Shown: one piece after another, positions 1-11,257 of the stretch | How the letters are laid out: every line of letters starts with the position of its first letter | How positions within the stretch are numbered: the stretch's first letter is position 1 | Origin: Lophium mytilinum | Taxonomy: Eukaryota; Ascomycota; Dothideomycetes; Mytilinidiales; Mytilinidiaceae | Assembly (NCBI GenBank): GCA_010093605.1 | Contig: MU004185.1 | Coordinates: 1,509,334-1,573,333, forward strand | Direction of reading: 5' to 3' | Length of the DNA stretch: 64,000 nucleotides | Notes under the pieces: generated by a model | Told to the model about the DNA's origin: nothing | The model's input: only the letters and a program-made list of their open reading frames with translations | Databases searched by the model: none | Program-made: the position numbers and the translations under genes

Positions 1-483
1 TGATATTGAAGGCCCAACGCGAGCGAGGAAAGGCCTCATCCTGTCGTTCAGAACGCGCTCTTTTGTGATGGCCATGAAGGATGCTATTCAGCACTACGTT
101 AGCAGTAAGGCTGCACATAGTTCGTGATGGTGGTGTGCCAGGAGTAGGTAGGACTTCCTGGTCGTTGATTTTGGATGAAAGGTGGTCAAAGCTTGACCCA
201 CCTTTGCCGCAAGGGATTCTTCCTCCTGAGGTCTTCGTTGGGTCGATCAATCCTTTGCCCCTCTGCGCAATAGGCAACATATAAATGCTACTCTCAAAAG
301 TGGGAGGTTCAGTTATCCAACGCTGTGGGCTTAGCTTTATGTAAAGCAAATTTAAGATACTCTCTCTACTGCTTTCGCCTGCTCTATTCTAAGCTGACTA
401 TCTCACACCTGGAGGCGATACGTGCAGAGTCTGCTACTCTTACTGTCTACGTTGATTGTTTTTAGTCCTGCAGGAATGTCAAT
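1..483. other. left-edge intergenic DNA
   Basis: No coding frame here resembles a known family. The longest frame is 67 codons at 81-284 and shows no domain. The stretch probably contains the promoter and 5' leader of the kinase-like gene that starts at 484. The window edge cuts whatever lies further left. Confidence 0.5.
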
Positions 484-1408
484 ATGAACCCATACGAAAC
501 CAACCCAGACAAGATCCCACCATCAGATCGCTACATCAAGGAGCCGCTCTACGGCCGATACTTCCCCCGTCCCGACGACTTCAAACCGGAGCCGACTCAT
601 ATCAACTCAATCACGCCTGAGTCCCTGAAGTACTGGGCCTCGGTGCTTGGGCATTGTGATGAATCCGTCAGGATCTACGACAACGAGGATGGCGGCCGCG
701 ATGTGTTTGCACTCGGGAGTGTGATTGTCAAGTCAAGTCAACTCAAGGAAGCTCTCGAAAGAGACTATTCACACGCCGATGCAAATGAGGTCGCAGCGAC
801 TGATCTGGCTAGAAAAGTACTAGGTGACTGCCAGGTACCGAAGATATACTTTGCGAACAAGGTAATCTCCTGACCTGTAGTCGTTTTCAGTCTTTTCATA
901 ACTAATGGGTATTGCGAAGATCAAAGGACGCAACGTCTTGGTACAAGAGAGAATTCCTGGAGTTGGTCTGAATGTTGCGTGGCAGTACATTACGCAGGCC
1001 CAGAAAGCCTCATTCAAGCAACAAGCACGAGATGTCTTGCGTCTGCTGGCCTCGATACAGCCGCCTAGTCCGCATGCGAGTCGCTCGTACGTAGTGCCTG
1101 ACGCAGACCCTGTGGAGCACCGAGGCATTCAGGAGCTAGAGAGAGACATAATCTTCTCGGACCATAATAAGGACCTAGATCTCAGTCTTATGCACAACGA
1201 CTTCACAACATCAAACTGCATAGTCCACAATGATAAATTGGCTGGACTCGTCGACTGGGAGATGCCGGGTTTCCTTGGCCGGAAGACAGCTGGGGAGGTT
1301 CACCGAGAGATCCGAACGCCAAAGCGGGAGAACTTTGCGCAATTGAACTTGCCAAAGGAACGGCTAAGCGATATTCTGTTCTGGAATGATTTGTATGAAG
1401 ACAAGTGA
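484..1408 (+). CDS. aminoglycoside phosphotransferase (APH)-like kinase family protein
   Basis: This is a predicted small-molecule kinase of the APH/choline-kinase-like fold, a group that is expanded in filamentous fungi and mostly uncharacterised. The model joins 484-861 and 920-1408 and gives 288 residues. The 58-nt intron has donor GTAATC, an ACTAAT branch-like site and an AAG acceptor, and joining restores a continuous N-lobe (FANK then IKGRNVLVQERIPG). In the C-lobe, LMHNDFTTSN matches the catalytic loop HxDxxxxN, and LVDWE matches the metal-binding DFG-equivalent of the family. The C-terminus is short for the family (usually about 300-400 residues), so an additional 3' exon cannot be excluded, although the frame closes in a plain TGA. 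The substrate is unknown, and nothing here indicates a true antibiotic-resistance role. Confidence 0.72.
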
Positions 1409-1732
1409 GTTTGGTTTATCACTGTCCAAATTTCATGCTTGTCGGTAGGACCTCAATTATATGCCATTCTGTTTGGGTTCTTTAGGACTGCGCAAGAGGG
1501 GGGAACCATAGTTAAGCACCAAAATCAAGACTGCTTTGCATGTGAAGGCTTCTCCGTACTTTATATGGGGCCTATCTTCTGACCTGAAGTATTTATTAGC
1601 ACGGACTTGCAGTTTGGGGGAGTTTTATAGAACATTCTCCACCATGACTATCAGGATATACATACTCGGAAACTGGATACTGCTAACAAAAAACCCCAAG
1701 GGTCGTCTTAAACAAACTCTTGGATGGAGGTT
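1409..1732. other. intergenic, convergent 3' ends
   Basis: This is the space between the 3' end of the kinase-like gene (plus) and the 3' end of the Yju2 gene (minus). I see no coding frame with family resemblance. The 115-codon plus-strand frame at 1536-1883 overlaps the Yju2 coding sequence antisense and has no recognisable domain. Confidence 0.5.
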
Positions 1733-2491
1733 TTACTTCGCTGACATCTTGTGCTTGAGTCCAGGGAGGAGGCTAGACTTCTGCTTCTTCTTTGCACCTC
1801 GCATCGTCCAGTCAATCGTTCCCTCCAGCTTCTTCTCACACTCCTCTGTCTCCTCTCCCTTGCGCATCTTCGCAAAAGCTTGATGAGCAATCTCAATATC
1901 CTTAGCATCTTCTTCCTCTCGCTCCCGCTTCTCCCTAACCTCAGCATCTTCTCCAACCCCATCCTTCCCCACATGCTCCTGCCTCGCATTCCTACTCCGA
2001 ATCTCATCCAACGCATCTGCAACCGCCATACCCGTCTTCTCATCCTCCACCTTCCTATCAAGCTCCCTCATCACATCCCTCTCCCCCTCCTCCCTCTCCA
2101 ACCGATCCATCGTCCCCTCCTCCGTTTCCTCCGCCAGCTTCGCCGCGCGCCACGGCTCAAAATTCCTCTTCGCCCCGCTCTCGCACTCATAGTCTTTATT
2201 CTTTGGATCCGTACACAAGGTGATCACAGCAGAGCAGCCAGTGCAGCGGATGTAGAGCCGAACAATCTCGATACCCAGGTACTTCTTGTGCGGATTCTCC
2301 TTGCGCGCGTTAAACTTCCGTCCTTTGTAGATGTACTCGCCGCAAGAGTTGCATCTCATGGAGAAGGGTGCCATCATGCGCGAGGTAGGGAGCTTACTGG
2401 CGCCTACTGGCTTGGGGCCGCGACGGCGGGCGATCGCGGAGGGGTCGAAGTCGGGAGGGTAGTATTTATAGATGACCTTTCGCTCGGCCAT
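1733..2491 (-). CDS. yju2: pre-mRNA splicing factor Yju2 / CWC16 (CCDC94) family
   Basis: Yju2 is a spliceosome component that acts at the first catalytic step, associated with the Prp19 complex in the nucleus. The 252-residue single-exon protein begins MAERKVIYKYYPPDFDP, the signature start of the CWC16 family. That is why the ATG at 2491 is chosen over an upstream in-frame ATG at 2629, whose 46 extra residues have no family match. Two CxxC pairs (C47/C50 and C83/C86) form the family zinc-binding module. They are followed by a charged, Glu/Arg/Lys-rich helical region (about residues 125-230) and a basic C-terminus with an AKKKQK segment. A long opposite-strand frame over the same DNA is a composition shadow. 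Confidence 0.92.
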   Translation of the reverse strand: MAERKVIYKYYPPDFDPSAIARRRGPKPVGASKLPTSRMMAPFSMRCNSCGEYIYKGRKFNARKENPHKKYLGIEIVRLYIRCTGCSAVITLCTDPKNKDYECESGAKRNFEPWRAAKLAEETEEGTMDRLEREEGERDVMRELDRKVEDEKTGMAVADALDEIRSRNARQEHVGKDGVGEDAEVREKREREEEDAKDIEIAHQAFAKMRKGEETEECEKKLEGTIDWTMRGAKKKQKSSLLPGLKHKMSAK

Positions 2492-2817
2492 GTTGGCGGT
2501 GTTGAAGTGGTGGGCTTTTTGGTGGCTGAGTGCGTTCTGGGGAGAGGTTTTGGGAATGGTTTGAAAATGAAAATTTGAGGTGTGCGGGTGCTTGTCGTGG
2601 AATCTTGTTGTGTTCCAAGGTTGTTCCAAAGTTGAGGTTTTGGTAACGAGTTAGAGAACCCTGGTTGACATACTCACGAGAGACCGCAAAAACGTACAAA
2701 CTACACGAGGCAAAACCTAGAGCGCTGGTTTGAAAGAGGCGGGTTTACAAATTCGATGCGCTGGATATTCTGCAGCCATGGTGACGGAAGAACACGAAAG
2801 AAGGCTCGTGCAATGTC
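2492..2817. other. upstream region of yju2
   Basis: This is the promoter and 5' leader region of the minus-strand yju2 gene, extending to the 3' end of the small 2EXR-like gene. No extra gene is supported. Confidence 0.45.
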
Positions 2818-3141
2818 CTAAAAAGACCTCCATTTCTCACAAATGCGAAATCTTTGCACGCTGTAGAAACGTGTCACTGACTCTTCGCGGATTTGGCGGT
2901 TCACACTGAAGGAGGTTGATATATCTGCCGTAGGTGTTCTATCCCGGGGATCGAAGCACTGGGCACGACGACCTTCAAAGTGATGATTCCAATTTACAAC
3001 AACATACAGTTGGCCTCTACCGAATGCGAAGCCGTAGATGAAGTTCCGAGATTCTGCTGGCAGTTTGAGAAAGTCGAAATGACCTATCATTTTGACATCC
3101 CCAGGAGCCGTATCTTCGGCTAGCTTCGCAAATCGATCCAT
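2818..3141 (-). CDS. small 2EXR / F-box-like domain protein
   Basis: This 107-residue frame matches the fungal 2EXR pattern. A leucine/proline-rich start (FDFLKLPAESRNFIYGFAF, residues about 22-40) corresponds to the family's LPAELRNxIY motif. A second block (VNRQIREESVTRFYS, residues about 80-94) corresponds to the NRQIREExxxxFY motif. Such proteins are numerous in Dothideomycetes and Sordariomycetes, and their function is unknown. The protein is short (family members are usually 200-400 residues) and stops soon after the second motif, so it may be a truncated copy or the model may lack a 3' exon. The start is the first ATG of the frame. Confidence 0.5.
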   Translation of the reverse strand: MDRFAKLAEDTAPGDVKMIGHFDFLKLPAESRNFIYGFAFGRGQLYVVVNWNHHFEGRRAQCFDPRDRTPTADISTSFSVNRQIREESVTRFYSVQRFRICEKWRSF

Positions 3142-3583
3142 GCTGATGCGTATTACGATGTGGGGATGGAGCTGGTTTTGCTGGCATTTGTAAGGCGCCC
3201 CACAAATAGGATGACAAGACGGTGCAATCGTCCATCAGGTCTCTTGAGGTGCAACCAATCTTACCCAATTAGTGTCACTTGACCATCCAACAGCACCACA
3301 TTAGCGAAACAATAGTAGGGAAGCAGACATATATATATTGGGTATACTTGTATCCTACCACCATAAACTGTTGGATCTTTCGATACAGGACAAGATATTT
3401 CGTGGCTTGACACGTCAAAGAAGCGTAGACGTCTTCACCCCTGCAGATTTCACGAAAGATCATGCGGAGGGTTCCTCAAATGCGCACGTTTGTCCACGTC
3501 TCTTCGGATTGCGAACCGCCCAAGCGTACGCGTTGACTCGTAACCGGATCCAATCAGTAGCCAAAGCTACTCTTGAAACTCGC
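3142..3583. other. intergenic
   Basis: This lies between the start of the 2EXR-like gene and the 3' end of vta1, both on the minus strand. Frames of 62-93 codons occur here on both strands, but none shows a domain. Confidence 0.45.
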
Positions 3584-5017
3584 TCAGCTAGCACCAAGAG
3601 CCCTCAGCGCTATCCTTAACTCCTTCACCGCGGTGTCTACGTCCTCGAAATTTAGGGCGGAGACCGCCCACTTAGCATGTTTCTGCGCGGCGAAAATCGC
3701 TTCTTCATCCGTATTGTAGGCTCCTCCATTTGGATATGCCTGTTGTTGCTGGTATGGTGCGCTCTGCGGAGCTGGTGCGGGTGCTTGCTGTTGGTGGAAG
3801 ACTTGCGGCTGCTGAGCTTGAAACTGGGGCTGCTGCGGAGGTTGGTGATGTTGAGGCGGTGGGTAATGCTGCTGCGGCTGGAACAGATTTTGTGGAGGTT
3901 GCTGCGGAGGGATCTGTGGCTGTGGTGCTGGGAAGGCAAGCTTATTCTGATCAACGTCTCTGCTCTGGTTCTGGTAGAATGCTTGTGGGACACCTGCCGG
4001 TGCGGGAGTCTCGTAGGGTGATGTCATAGTTTCGTCCTCATTTAATGGGGCTGTGGGTAAGCTAGGTGCAGCACTATCTGCAGTGAAAGTCGGTACGTCG
4101 TTGACGCGAGGGAAATATCCGCCTCCAATAGATGAGACGGAGCCTTGACGGGATGTAGCCGGAGCTGATATAGGAGACACATCCCGATGCGGCATGTACT
4201 GCCGCGGCGAGGGCGCTCGGTGCGAGTAGCCAGAGGGAGCAGAAGGTAGTGTAGGAGGAGGCGGTGATACTCTCGACGCTGATAACGCTGGGGATGGGTG
4301 GGCGGAGGTGTCTGGTGCTGATTCTACATATGGCTGGTGCAACCCATTTATTCGCTGAACTTCCGGGTCGTTGGGATCTAGAGCGGCTGGCGACACTGCC
4401 GGTGTAGATTCTTGCACCGGATTCGAAAGATTGGGATCTTCGCCTGCTTTGAGGGCTTTTGCAATACGTATAGCGTGGTATTTTGCGTATTTTGACTTGG
4501 ACATAATCTCTTGCGTCGGAGCACCCCAGTTGGACAGCATATCTAGGAATGTAGCAGCAGCACGAAATGTTTCGGCAGTCTGTCTGTTCAGGAGTAAGCT
4601 CTTCGTGCCCTCCATATTGAATAAGATGTCCAGCATACACTGATGCCTTATTCGCTCGCACAGCATTGTCCGCCCGTTGGAAAGTGTCTAGCGCGAACTG
4701 CTCGCAGTATGCTTGCGCCGCCATCTCGTCCATTATGGCATCTTCGGAGGCGTGTTCGGTCTTGGTCTGCTCAAGCTTGTCCATCAGGGTAGTGGTGTAT
4801 TGCAGGCATTCTTGGTCCGCTTGGTGGAGGCCTTTGCTGAGGATTTGCTGGACAATATAGTATTCGCCTGTAAGCTATTAGTGGAGTTCGAAGACCTTAA
4901 TCATGGGCACATACACCAATATGCGACTACTGGCTTGATTTTCTCCAGCTGAGCTGCCCGCACCGCAAAACGGGTGATATCGGCGGTCTTCAGCTTCGCG
5001 GGGACATTGGACGTCAT
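3584..5017 (-). CDS. vta1: Vta1/LIP5, ESCRT-III-associated Vps4 regulator
   Basis: Vta1 binds ESCRT-III subunits and stimulates the Vps4 ATPase at endosomes in multivesicular body sorting. The model has exons 5017-4915, 4867-4639 and 4583-3584 (minus) and gives 443 residues. The introns are 47 nt (GTATGT...ACAG) and 55 nt (GTATGC...ACAG). The N-terminal two-MIT region (about residues 1-155) includes KIKPVVAYWCEYY and FRAAATFLDML. It is followed by a long Pro/Gln/Ser/Ala-rich linker (about 170-400) with QQ/PQ runs. The short C-terminal Vps4-binding domain is AQKHAKWAVSALNFEDV...AVKELRIAL. This domain order is diagnostic. The start MTSNVPAKLK is supported by the family N-terminus; an ATG 22 codons upstream adds nothing conserved. 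Confidence 0.9.
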
Positions 5018-5328
5018 GTTGAACGCACCAGAATCTGGAGTGTTGAGTGAGGAGAGGTTGTCGAGGGGCCTGTATCTGCGCAAAAGTGGTGATAGGACGA
5101 TGGTGGTGAGTCCGTAAGGCTGTTTCTATATGGCCATAACCGCCTGGTCGGTGGTCCAAGCTTGAGATCCAGCCCCGCGTTATTGAGGAAGCTCTCCCCG
5201 GCCCTGGATGAGGCTACCTGTCATTTACATAAAGACACCTAATATATCACGCCGCCTCCCGCTTCCTTCTTCTCTCCCTCTTCTTCTCCAATTCTCCTCT
5301 TCTCTTTGCCTTTCTCTACTACAGCACG
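5018..5328. promoter_or_regulatory. divergent promoter region between vta1 and the PDI gene
   Basis: The two genes are transcribed outward from this 311-bp interval. On the PDI side there is an AT-rich TATA-like segment (TAATATAT, 5240-5247) about 85 bp before the PDI ATG. A long pyrimidine (CT-rich) tract follows at 5252-5320, directly ahead of the start codon. Such tracts are common just upstream of transcription starts in well-expressed fungal genes. Assignment is by motif and position only. Confidence 0.5.
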
Positions 5329-6946
5329 ATGGTACACACTTCAGCTCTCGTCGCTGCTGCGGCTTCACTGTTGCTAGCTGCTCCAGTTGCAGCCAATGGC
5401 ATGTACAGTAAGAGCTCTCCAGTTCTCGCAATCAACGGCATGGAGTACGATCGACTGATCAAGAACTCGAATTACACATCTGTAAGCCTTGTTCCATCAC
5501 ACAGTAAACACTTTGCTCACAATACCCACAGATAGTCGAGTAAGCATTCACTGTTCTCCACCACTTCCACCTACTCGCCCTAACAAAGACCTCCCCAGGT
5601 TTTATGCCCCATGGTGCGGCCACTGCAAGAGCCTCAAGCCTGCCTACGAATCTGCAGCCAAGTCCCTCGCCGGTCTCGCCAAAGTCGCCGCCATCAATTG
5701 CGATGATGAATTCAACAAGCCGTTCTGCGGCACCATGGGCGTGAAGGGCTTCCCGACACTAAAGATCGTTCGACCAGGCAAGAAGCCCGGTAAACCGAGT
5801 GTTGAAGACTACAATGGCCAGCGCGAAGCTAAGGCGATCGTGAATGCGGTCAAGGAGCGCATTCCGAATACCGTGAAGCGGGTCGTGGACAAGGGATTAG
5901 AAGACTGGCTGAAAGAGGGTAATGACACGGCCAAGGCGGTCTTATTCAGTGACAAGGGAGTTACGAGCTCCACGATACGGGCGCTTGCGATTGACTTCGC
6001 GGGCGTCGTGAACATAGCGCAAATCCGGAATAAGGAAAAGGAGGCCATGTCCACGTTCGGGATTGAGAAGGTCCCTGCGTTTGTCCTTCTCCCAGGCGGT
6101 GACAAAGAGGCCATCGTCTACGATGGCAAGATGGAGAAAGCGCCCATGAGCGAGTTCCTCTCCCAGATTGCCCCTCCAAACCCGGACTGTCCACCCGAGA
6201 AAGAAAAGGCCTCCAAGAAGAAGTCATCAAGCAAGAAAGACAGCAAGAAAGAAGCCAAAAAGTCCGCTTCTTTCTCCTCTGCCTCTTCGTCTCAGCACTC
6301 TGCTGACTCGGAGTCCGCGAAAGCATCAGCTACAAACATTGTCCTCGAGGAGCCGGAACTCCCTGTTGAGTCACCTGACCCGGACGTTGAAACCGCGCCG
6401 CCTGTCGTAGTCGAAGACGCTTCCGCATCCATCCCTCGTATATCCAGCGGCCCAGATCTCCAGGCTCAATGTTTCAGCTCCAAGAGCAAACAGTGCATTC
6501 TCGCAATTCTCCCAGAGGGTGATACTCTCCCAGAGGCCGCTACCACCGCTCTCGCCTCTTTAGCTTCCATCCACAAGAAGCACGAGGAACTGAACACGCA
6601 CCTCTTCCCCTTCTTTGCTGTCCCAGCGTCGAACCCTTTTGCCGCTACAATACGTGAAGAGCTTAAGCTTAGTGCCGAGGACACGCAGCTCATTACCACG
6701 CTAGCGAAACGGGGCTGGTGGAAGCAGTACTCCGGTTCTGGATTTGGGGCGACGACTGTAGAGGACTGGGTGGATGCACTCAGAATGGGCGAGGGTAAGA
6801 AGGAGAAATTACCCGAGAGTCTAATTAGAGAGGCGACCGTGGCAGAGGAGAAGAAGGCAGAGGAAGAGCAGCAACCCATCAAGATCGAGGTTGAAGAGAT
6901 CTTGGACGAGCCTGAAGTGCCGGGCCCAGAGCACAACGAGCTGTGA
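5329..6946 (+). CDS. ER protein disulfide isomerase (Mpd1-like) with thioredoxin domain
   Basis: This is a secretory-pathway thiol oxidoreductase, predicted to form or isomerise disulfides in the ER. Exons are 5329-5481, 5532-5539 and 5599-6946, giving 502 residues. The second exon is only 8 nt and is needed to read SIVEFYAPWCGHC in frame. A hydrophobic signal peptide (about residues 1-22, ending VAANG) precedes the a-type thioredoxin domain, whose active site CGHC lies at residues 60-63. A second thioredoxin-like segment without a CxxC follows (about 155-260), then a Lys/Ser-rich linker (about 270-320) and an acidic C-terminus. The protein ends HNEL, a variant of the HDEL-type ER retrieval signal. 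Family members related to yeast Mpd1 and human P5 have this general layout. Confidence 0.9.
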
Positions 6947-8500
6947 AGCAGGCGTGTAGTTAGGGCATTAGGAAAATGGGCGTTTGGCTGGAAAAGCGGA
7001 AATGGAATTGATCAAGCTGATTTATGAGCGGAGCGTGGCGTGTACTGTATGTAGCTGACCCTCTTTCAACTTTTTGAAACAAGTTCTCCTTGCAAAGTCG
7101 CCCCTGGGTCGTCCACTCCCCATATCTCATTCAACATATTCTCTGCACCCCTACCGCTTCCGCGCAGCCAGCCAGTGGCCCGGAGCAGAGGTTTGACTTA
7201 CAGTGTACTAAACCAGGGACCAACGAACAGCAGGTTTGCAAGCGCTCTGATCTCTCGATCAGCTTAAAAGTTTTTCCACGTCTATAAACCTATGTCTCTT
7301 GTCCGCTTCGAGCATTTTGTGAGGCGATTGAAACTAGACTGAGAAGATAGAGATTAATCAGTCGACATCCAAGGAATGGGCCCACCAATCTTTTTAGTCC
7401 TGGACTGGCGACCTCGCAGTGGTTTGGAGTTTGACACTTCGATTTGAGTATTGTCACGTGTATTCGCGACCAAACTAGACTAGCTTAGTCCCCGTCTTAG
7501 CGCCACTCTCCGACTACGCGTTTCCGACGCGGTCAACTCGACCTCACCTTCCAGCTCTACACTTTCCCAGACCGAGAACTATTTCTGTACCAATAGACTT
7601 GCCCCGAAAAGGACGACCACCTCTAACGTATCCTGCTGCAAGTTTGTCGGAGCTGTTCTGAACGGCGACTCCTGATTCGACATGCATCATTGCGGCACAG
7701 CAGCGCTTCCTGATGTTCCTCGTTCCAGCTGTGCCGTTGATGTGCAAGGGAGAAAAGTATTTTGCCTGGGTGAAACACCTTTGGCTATCTTTCATCATAC
7801 CATCCTTCCTCAGCCATATTAAGGAGTGCATCTGAGTGTGTCAACCCCGGCATTGACGTACCGGTTCAGGAAGTCGCAGGTTCGATCCTGCAGCCATGAT
7901 CTATTTACAGATTAAATCTGAAGCAACTCCATGGTCTAAAGCTCTTTGCTCATTGGATTCTTGACAGCTCTTGCATCGTTTTGCGAATAGGGTCTAGTCT
8001 CTCCTCTTACATTCTACGCAGAGATTCAGGTAATGCCGCCGTCTCGGTGGCTAAGCACGTATTGAAGAAGCTCTCGAAGAGTCGCTAGAGCGTTATAAGC
8101 TACACAAAAGAGTGTGCACAGATACACATCGGATCAACGATACTTTATAACATCCTATACTCACCCGATTTACACCAATAACACCCTCATGAGAAATCCG
8201 GGTTCTTTTTGCACGCGTTAGCTTTCCCAAACTTCCGTCGAAATGTCCATGCCTTAGGTTTCGTAAGTTCCAGCTATGTTCAGGACATCAATACTTGGTC
8301 AGTGTCAGAATATGTGCCACGTTTGGGGCGCAGCTTTGACCAATACGCTGATATAGAAGGCGCTTAACCAACCTCCTCCAGGTATAAGACGGTCGACTTG
8401 TCCCATACCTTTAGCGCATTGCTCTCGCATTCTTCTTAAAAGCAGCTTTCAAGTCGCTTTCTCGTTGCTTAGTCACCCGATCGTCTGTCATCATACAACC
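6947..8500. other. intergenic, no gene recognised
   Basis: About 1.55 kb lies between the PDI gene and the first dynamin-like gene. Frames of 65-95 codons (for example 7544-7831 minus) have no domain or convincing splice structure. A T-arm-like string lies near 7876-7892, but no complete tRNA cloverleaf can be built around it. The last few hundred bases probably contain the promoter of the dynamin-like gene. Confidence 0.45.
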
Positions 8501-11257
8501 ATGTCGCCAACAGAATTTGAGACACCTGTACTCGACCAAATCTACTCTCCTGACCAAGTCGAGCTTTTCGATACCATCGACAGGCTCAGGCATCATGAGG
8601 CATGCAGAGAAGCTGGGCTTCCGCAACTCATAGTGACTGGAGATCAAAGTTCTGGGTACGTAATTTCCTGGTACTCATATTATATTCCTTTGATATCAAG
8701 TCTCCTCGAGTGTCACATTGGCCGGGGTTGGAACACGGCTCCTGACGTCCCCTTTGCATAACCCGTACGATGTGAACTAACACCTTGAAGGAAATCCTCG
8801 ATTCTGGCCGGTTTGACCGGGCTACCATTTCCGACCAAGGACGGTCTTTGCACAACATTTGCTACCGAACTAGTGATACGAAGGGGAAGCTTTACACGCC
8901 TATCGAGTTCAATCAAACCTGGACCGAATCGAAGCCCTGCAGAAACGCAACGTTTGCTCAAGTTTCAGTCGACCTTTTCTTCACCTGATAAGATCTCAGA
9001 GTTGATAGAGGACGCAAAGGCATTCATGAGGGGAGGCTCCCACACAACTGCAAATGCCTTCTCGGAGGATATCCTCCAGATCGAAATAGTTGGGCCAAAG
9101 CGCGTACCTTTGACGATTGTCGACCTGCCTGGCTTGATCCAGAGTGTGAATGATGGTCAGAAAGCACGAGACGTGGAATTTGTGCATTCGCTTGTCAAAA
9201 GTTACATGGAAAAACCGCGAAGTATCATACTCGCCGTCGTCTCTGCGAAGAGCGAACGTGCGGCCCAGAGAATTCTTCGCTACACAAAGGAAATAGATCC
9301 CCGGGGCACGAGAACCTTAGGTAAGCACATTTTCACTGCTCTGAGCAAGACTCACGGCGCTGTTACTGAGATCTTCGTACAGGTATTATCACGAAGCCTG
9401 ATACCCTAGATCCGGGGTCTGAGAACGAGACCAGCTACATTCAATTAGCTCGAAACGAGTCGATCCATCTTAAACTCGGATGGCATGTGGTAAAGAATCG
9501 CAGCTACCAGACCAGGCAGTGCTCGGACGAAGAAAGAGACGCCGCCGAAACGGAATTCTTCTCTACCGGAAAATGGGCATCAATTTCTCCGGGCCATCGT
9601 GGGATCGAATCTCTTCGAACGAGGCTAGGAGACATTTTGCAGAAGCACATATGCGACGAGCTGCCATTCCTCAGTGCGGATCTAAAGATAGCTCTCGACA
9701 AAAGCCGCCGAAGACGCGAAAAGCTGGGCAAACCTCGAATCTCCAAGGATGATTACCAACTGTTCCTCGTTAAGATCAGCGAACACTTCCAGACGATCTC
9801 TCGAGATGCTGTAAATGCCTCATACAACTCCCCGTTTTTCAACCTGTCATCGTCCCACGCAGAAGCAACGCGACTTCGAGGCCGGGTCCAAAATTTGAAC
9901 ATGGACTTCGCCCAACTCATGTATGCGAATGGTCATACTACTCATATTGTCAGAGATGGTGATCTATCAGCCAGACTATGGTCAACTCGGCCTGACCTTG
10001 AGTTAGAGGTTGGAGAAACGGGTGTTATGACAAGATCGAGTTTCTTGAAGGTGATCTCCCGCCTAGACAAGGACAGTAGGGGCACAGAACTTCCTTACTT
10101 ATCAAATCCCCATCTGATTGGAGATCTCTTCAAAGAACAATCAAAACACTGGGCTACGATAGGGGAATACCATCTCGAAAGGGTGCACAAGGCCGTTATG
10201 GAATTTTTGGGGCATCTTCTAGAGAACATAACAGATCCAAGGACAGCCAACGGCTTGATGATAGAATTGATTGACAGTCAGATGGAGGAAATGGGGAAGG
10301 ACCTAGATGCTAAGCTTCAGGAGCTCGTATCACCATACACATCTTGCCATCCTATTACGTACGACGCCAACTTCATCAATGAAGTCCAGCAGGCGCGAGC
10401 TCAGCGACAGGACCATGGTACCCTCGGCAAAAAGGCGCAAATATCGGGCAATGCTGAGCTGGTCGAAGATTCCAAGAAGTCATCGGAAGACTTCGCATAC
10501 TCCGAGATACTCGATGCAATGCAGGCATACTACAATGTGAGTAGCAGTGCACAATCAATCTCGTCCTCCTTTCTCCCTTGCTAAAACATCCTGTTAGGTA
10601 GCAATTCAAGTGTTCATAAGCAACATCACCGTCCTTGCCGTCGAAAAGTGCCTGATCGCTAAAATACCAGCAATCTTTGATTCTTCCACAGTTTTGGGTT
10701 TGACTGAGGATCAATTAGAAGCTATTGCTGGGGAGTCAGCAGAGGTTCGACGCGAGCGTTCCGGTCTAGACGATAAAATCGAAGATTTGGAATCTGGTTA
10801 CGAACTTCTGAAGACTTTTGCCCGTCACGGCGCTAGTCATAACAGCCGTCCAAGTATACTTGTTACGCCTGGTAACCATGAAGTACGTTCCGAGAACAAA
10901 CATCTCAAGGCGGAGCTGGAGAACAGGACGTCTAGGTCGCAGTCTCGTTCAAGCCACAGGTCAAGGGCGTCGACACCTTCCCCGTCAATTTCATCGTTTG
11001 ACGGATCTTCACCATCATCGTCTCCACCGAACAGTGGAACTCGAAGCACGTCATCTTTGTCGTCGTACGACGTGTTTGATACTGAAGAGAGAAAAGATGT
11101 ACGAAATCTGTCTCCCGCTGCGTCTACCCCGTCCCGCAAGAAGAAAGGAGAACGGAGAGTTCGCAGTCCAAGGTCGGGACAGTCGCTGTCTCAAACGCTT
11201 GGAGACTTGTTGTCGCCAAGAGAGGAAATCTCGGGCCTTAACGGTCCAGTGCAGTGA
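8501..11257 (+). CDS. Mx/dynamin-like large GTPase with Ser-rich tail (paralogue 1)
   Basis: This is a dynamin-superfamily GTPase of the fungal Mx-like group. Such proteins oligomerise on membranes or other scaffolds and hydrolyse GTP. Exons are 8501-8655, 8791-9320, 9383-10536 and 10598-11257, giving 832 residues; the introns are 135, 62 and 61 nt. GTPase motifs are G1 GDQSSGKSS (residues 47-55, split by intron 1), G3 DLPG (163-166) and G4 TKPD (232-235). A helical stalk follows (about 270-620), and the GTPase-effector-like segment starts in exon 4. The last 130 or so residues form a Ser/Arg/Pro-rich, probably disordered tail (RSQSRSSHRSR and similar) without FG repeats. ATG 8501 is chosen because the paralogue at 27881 begins at the equivalent place. 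No pleckstrin-homology domain or transmembrane segment is visible. Confidence 0.88.

Noticed and set aside
484-1408. Reading the APH-like gene as an antibiotic resistance determinant
   Set aside because: Fungal genomes carry many APH-fold proteins of unknown substrate, and nothing in the sequence or context points to aminoglycosides.
1751-2578. 275-codon plus-strand frame opposite yju2
   Set aside because: Leu/Pro-rich antisense shadow of a clearly conserved gene.
7850-7900. T-arm-like string (AGGTTCGATCCTG) suggesting a tRNA gene
   Set aside because: The stem would close a 6-nt loop, the acceptor complement is missing upstream, and no D-arm or anticodon arm can be placed. At best it is a decayed tRNA fragment.
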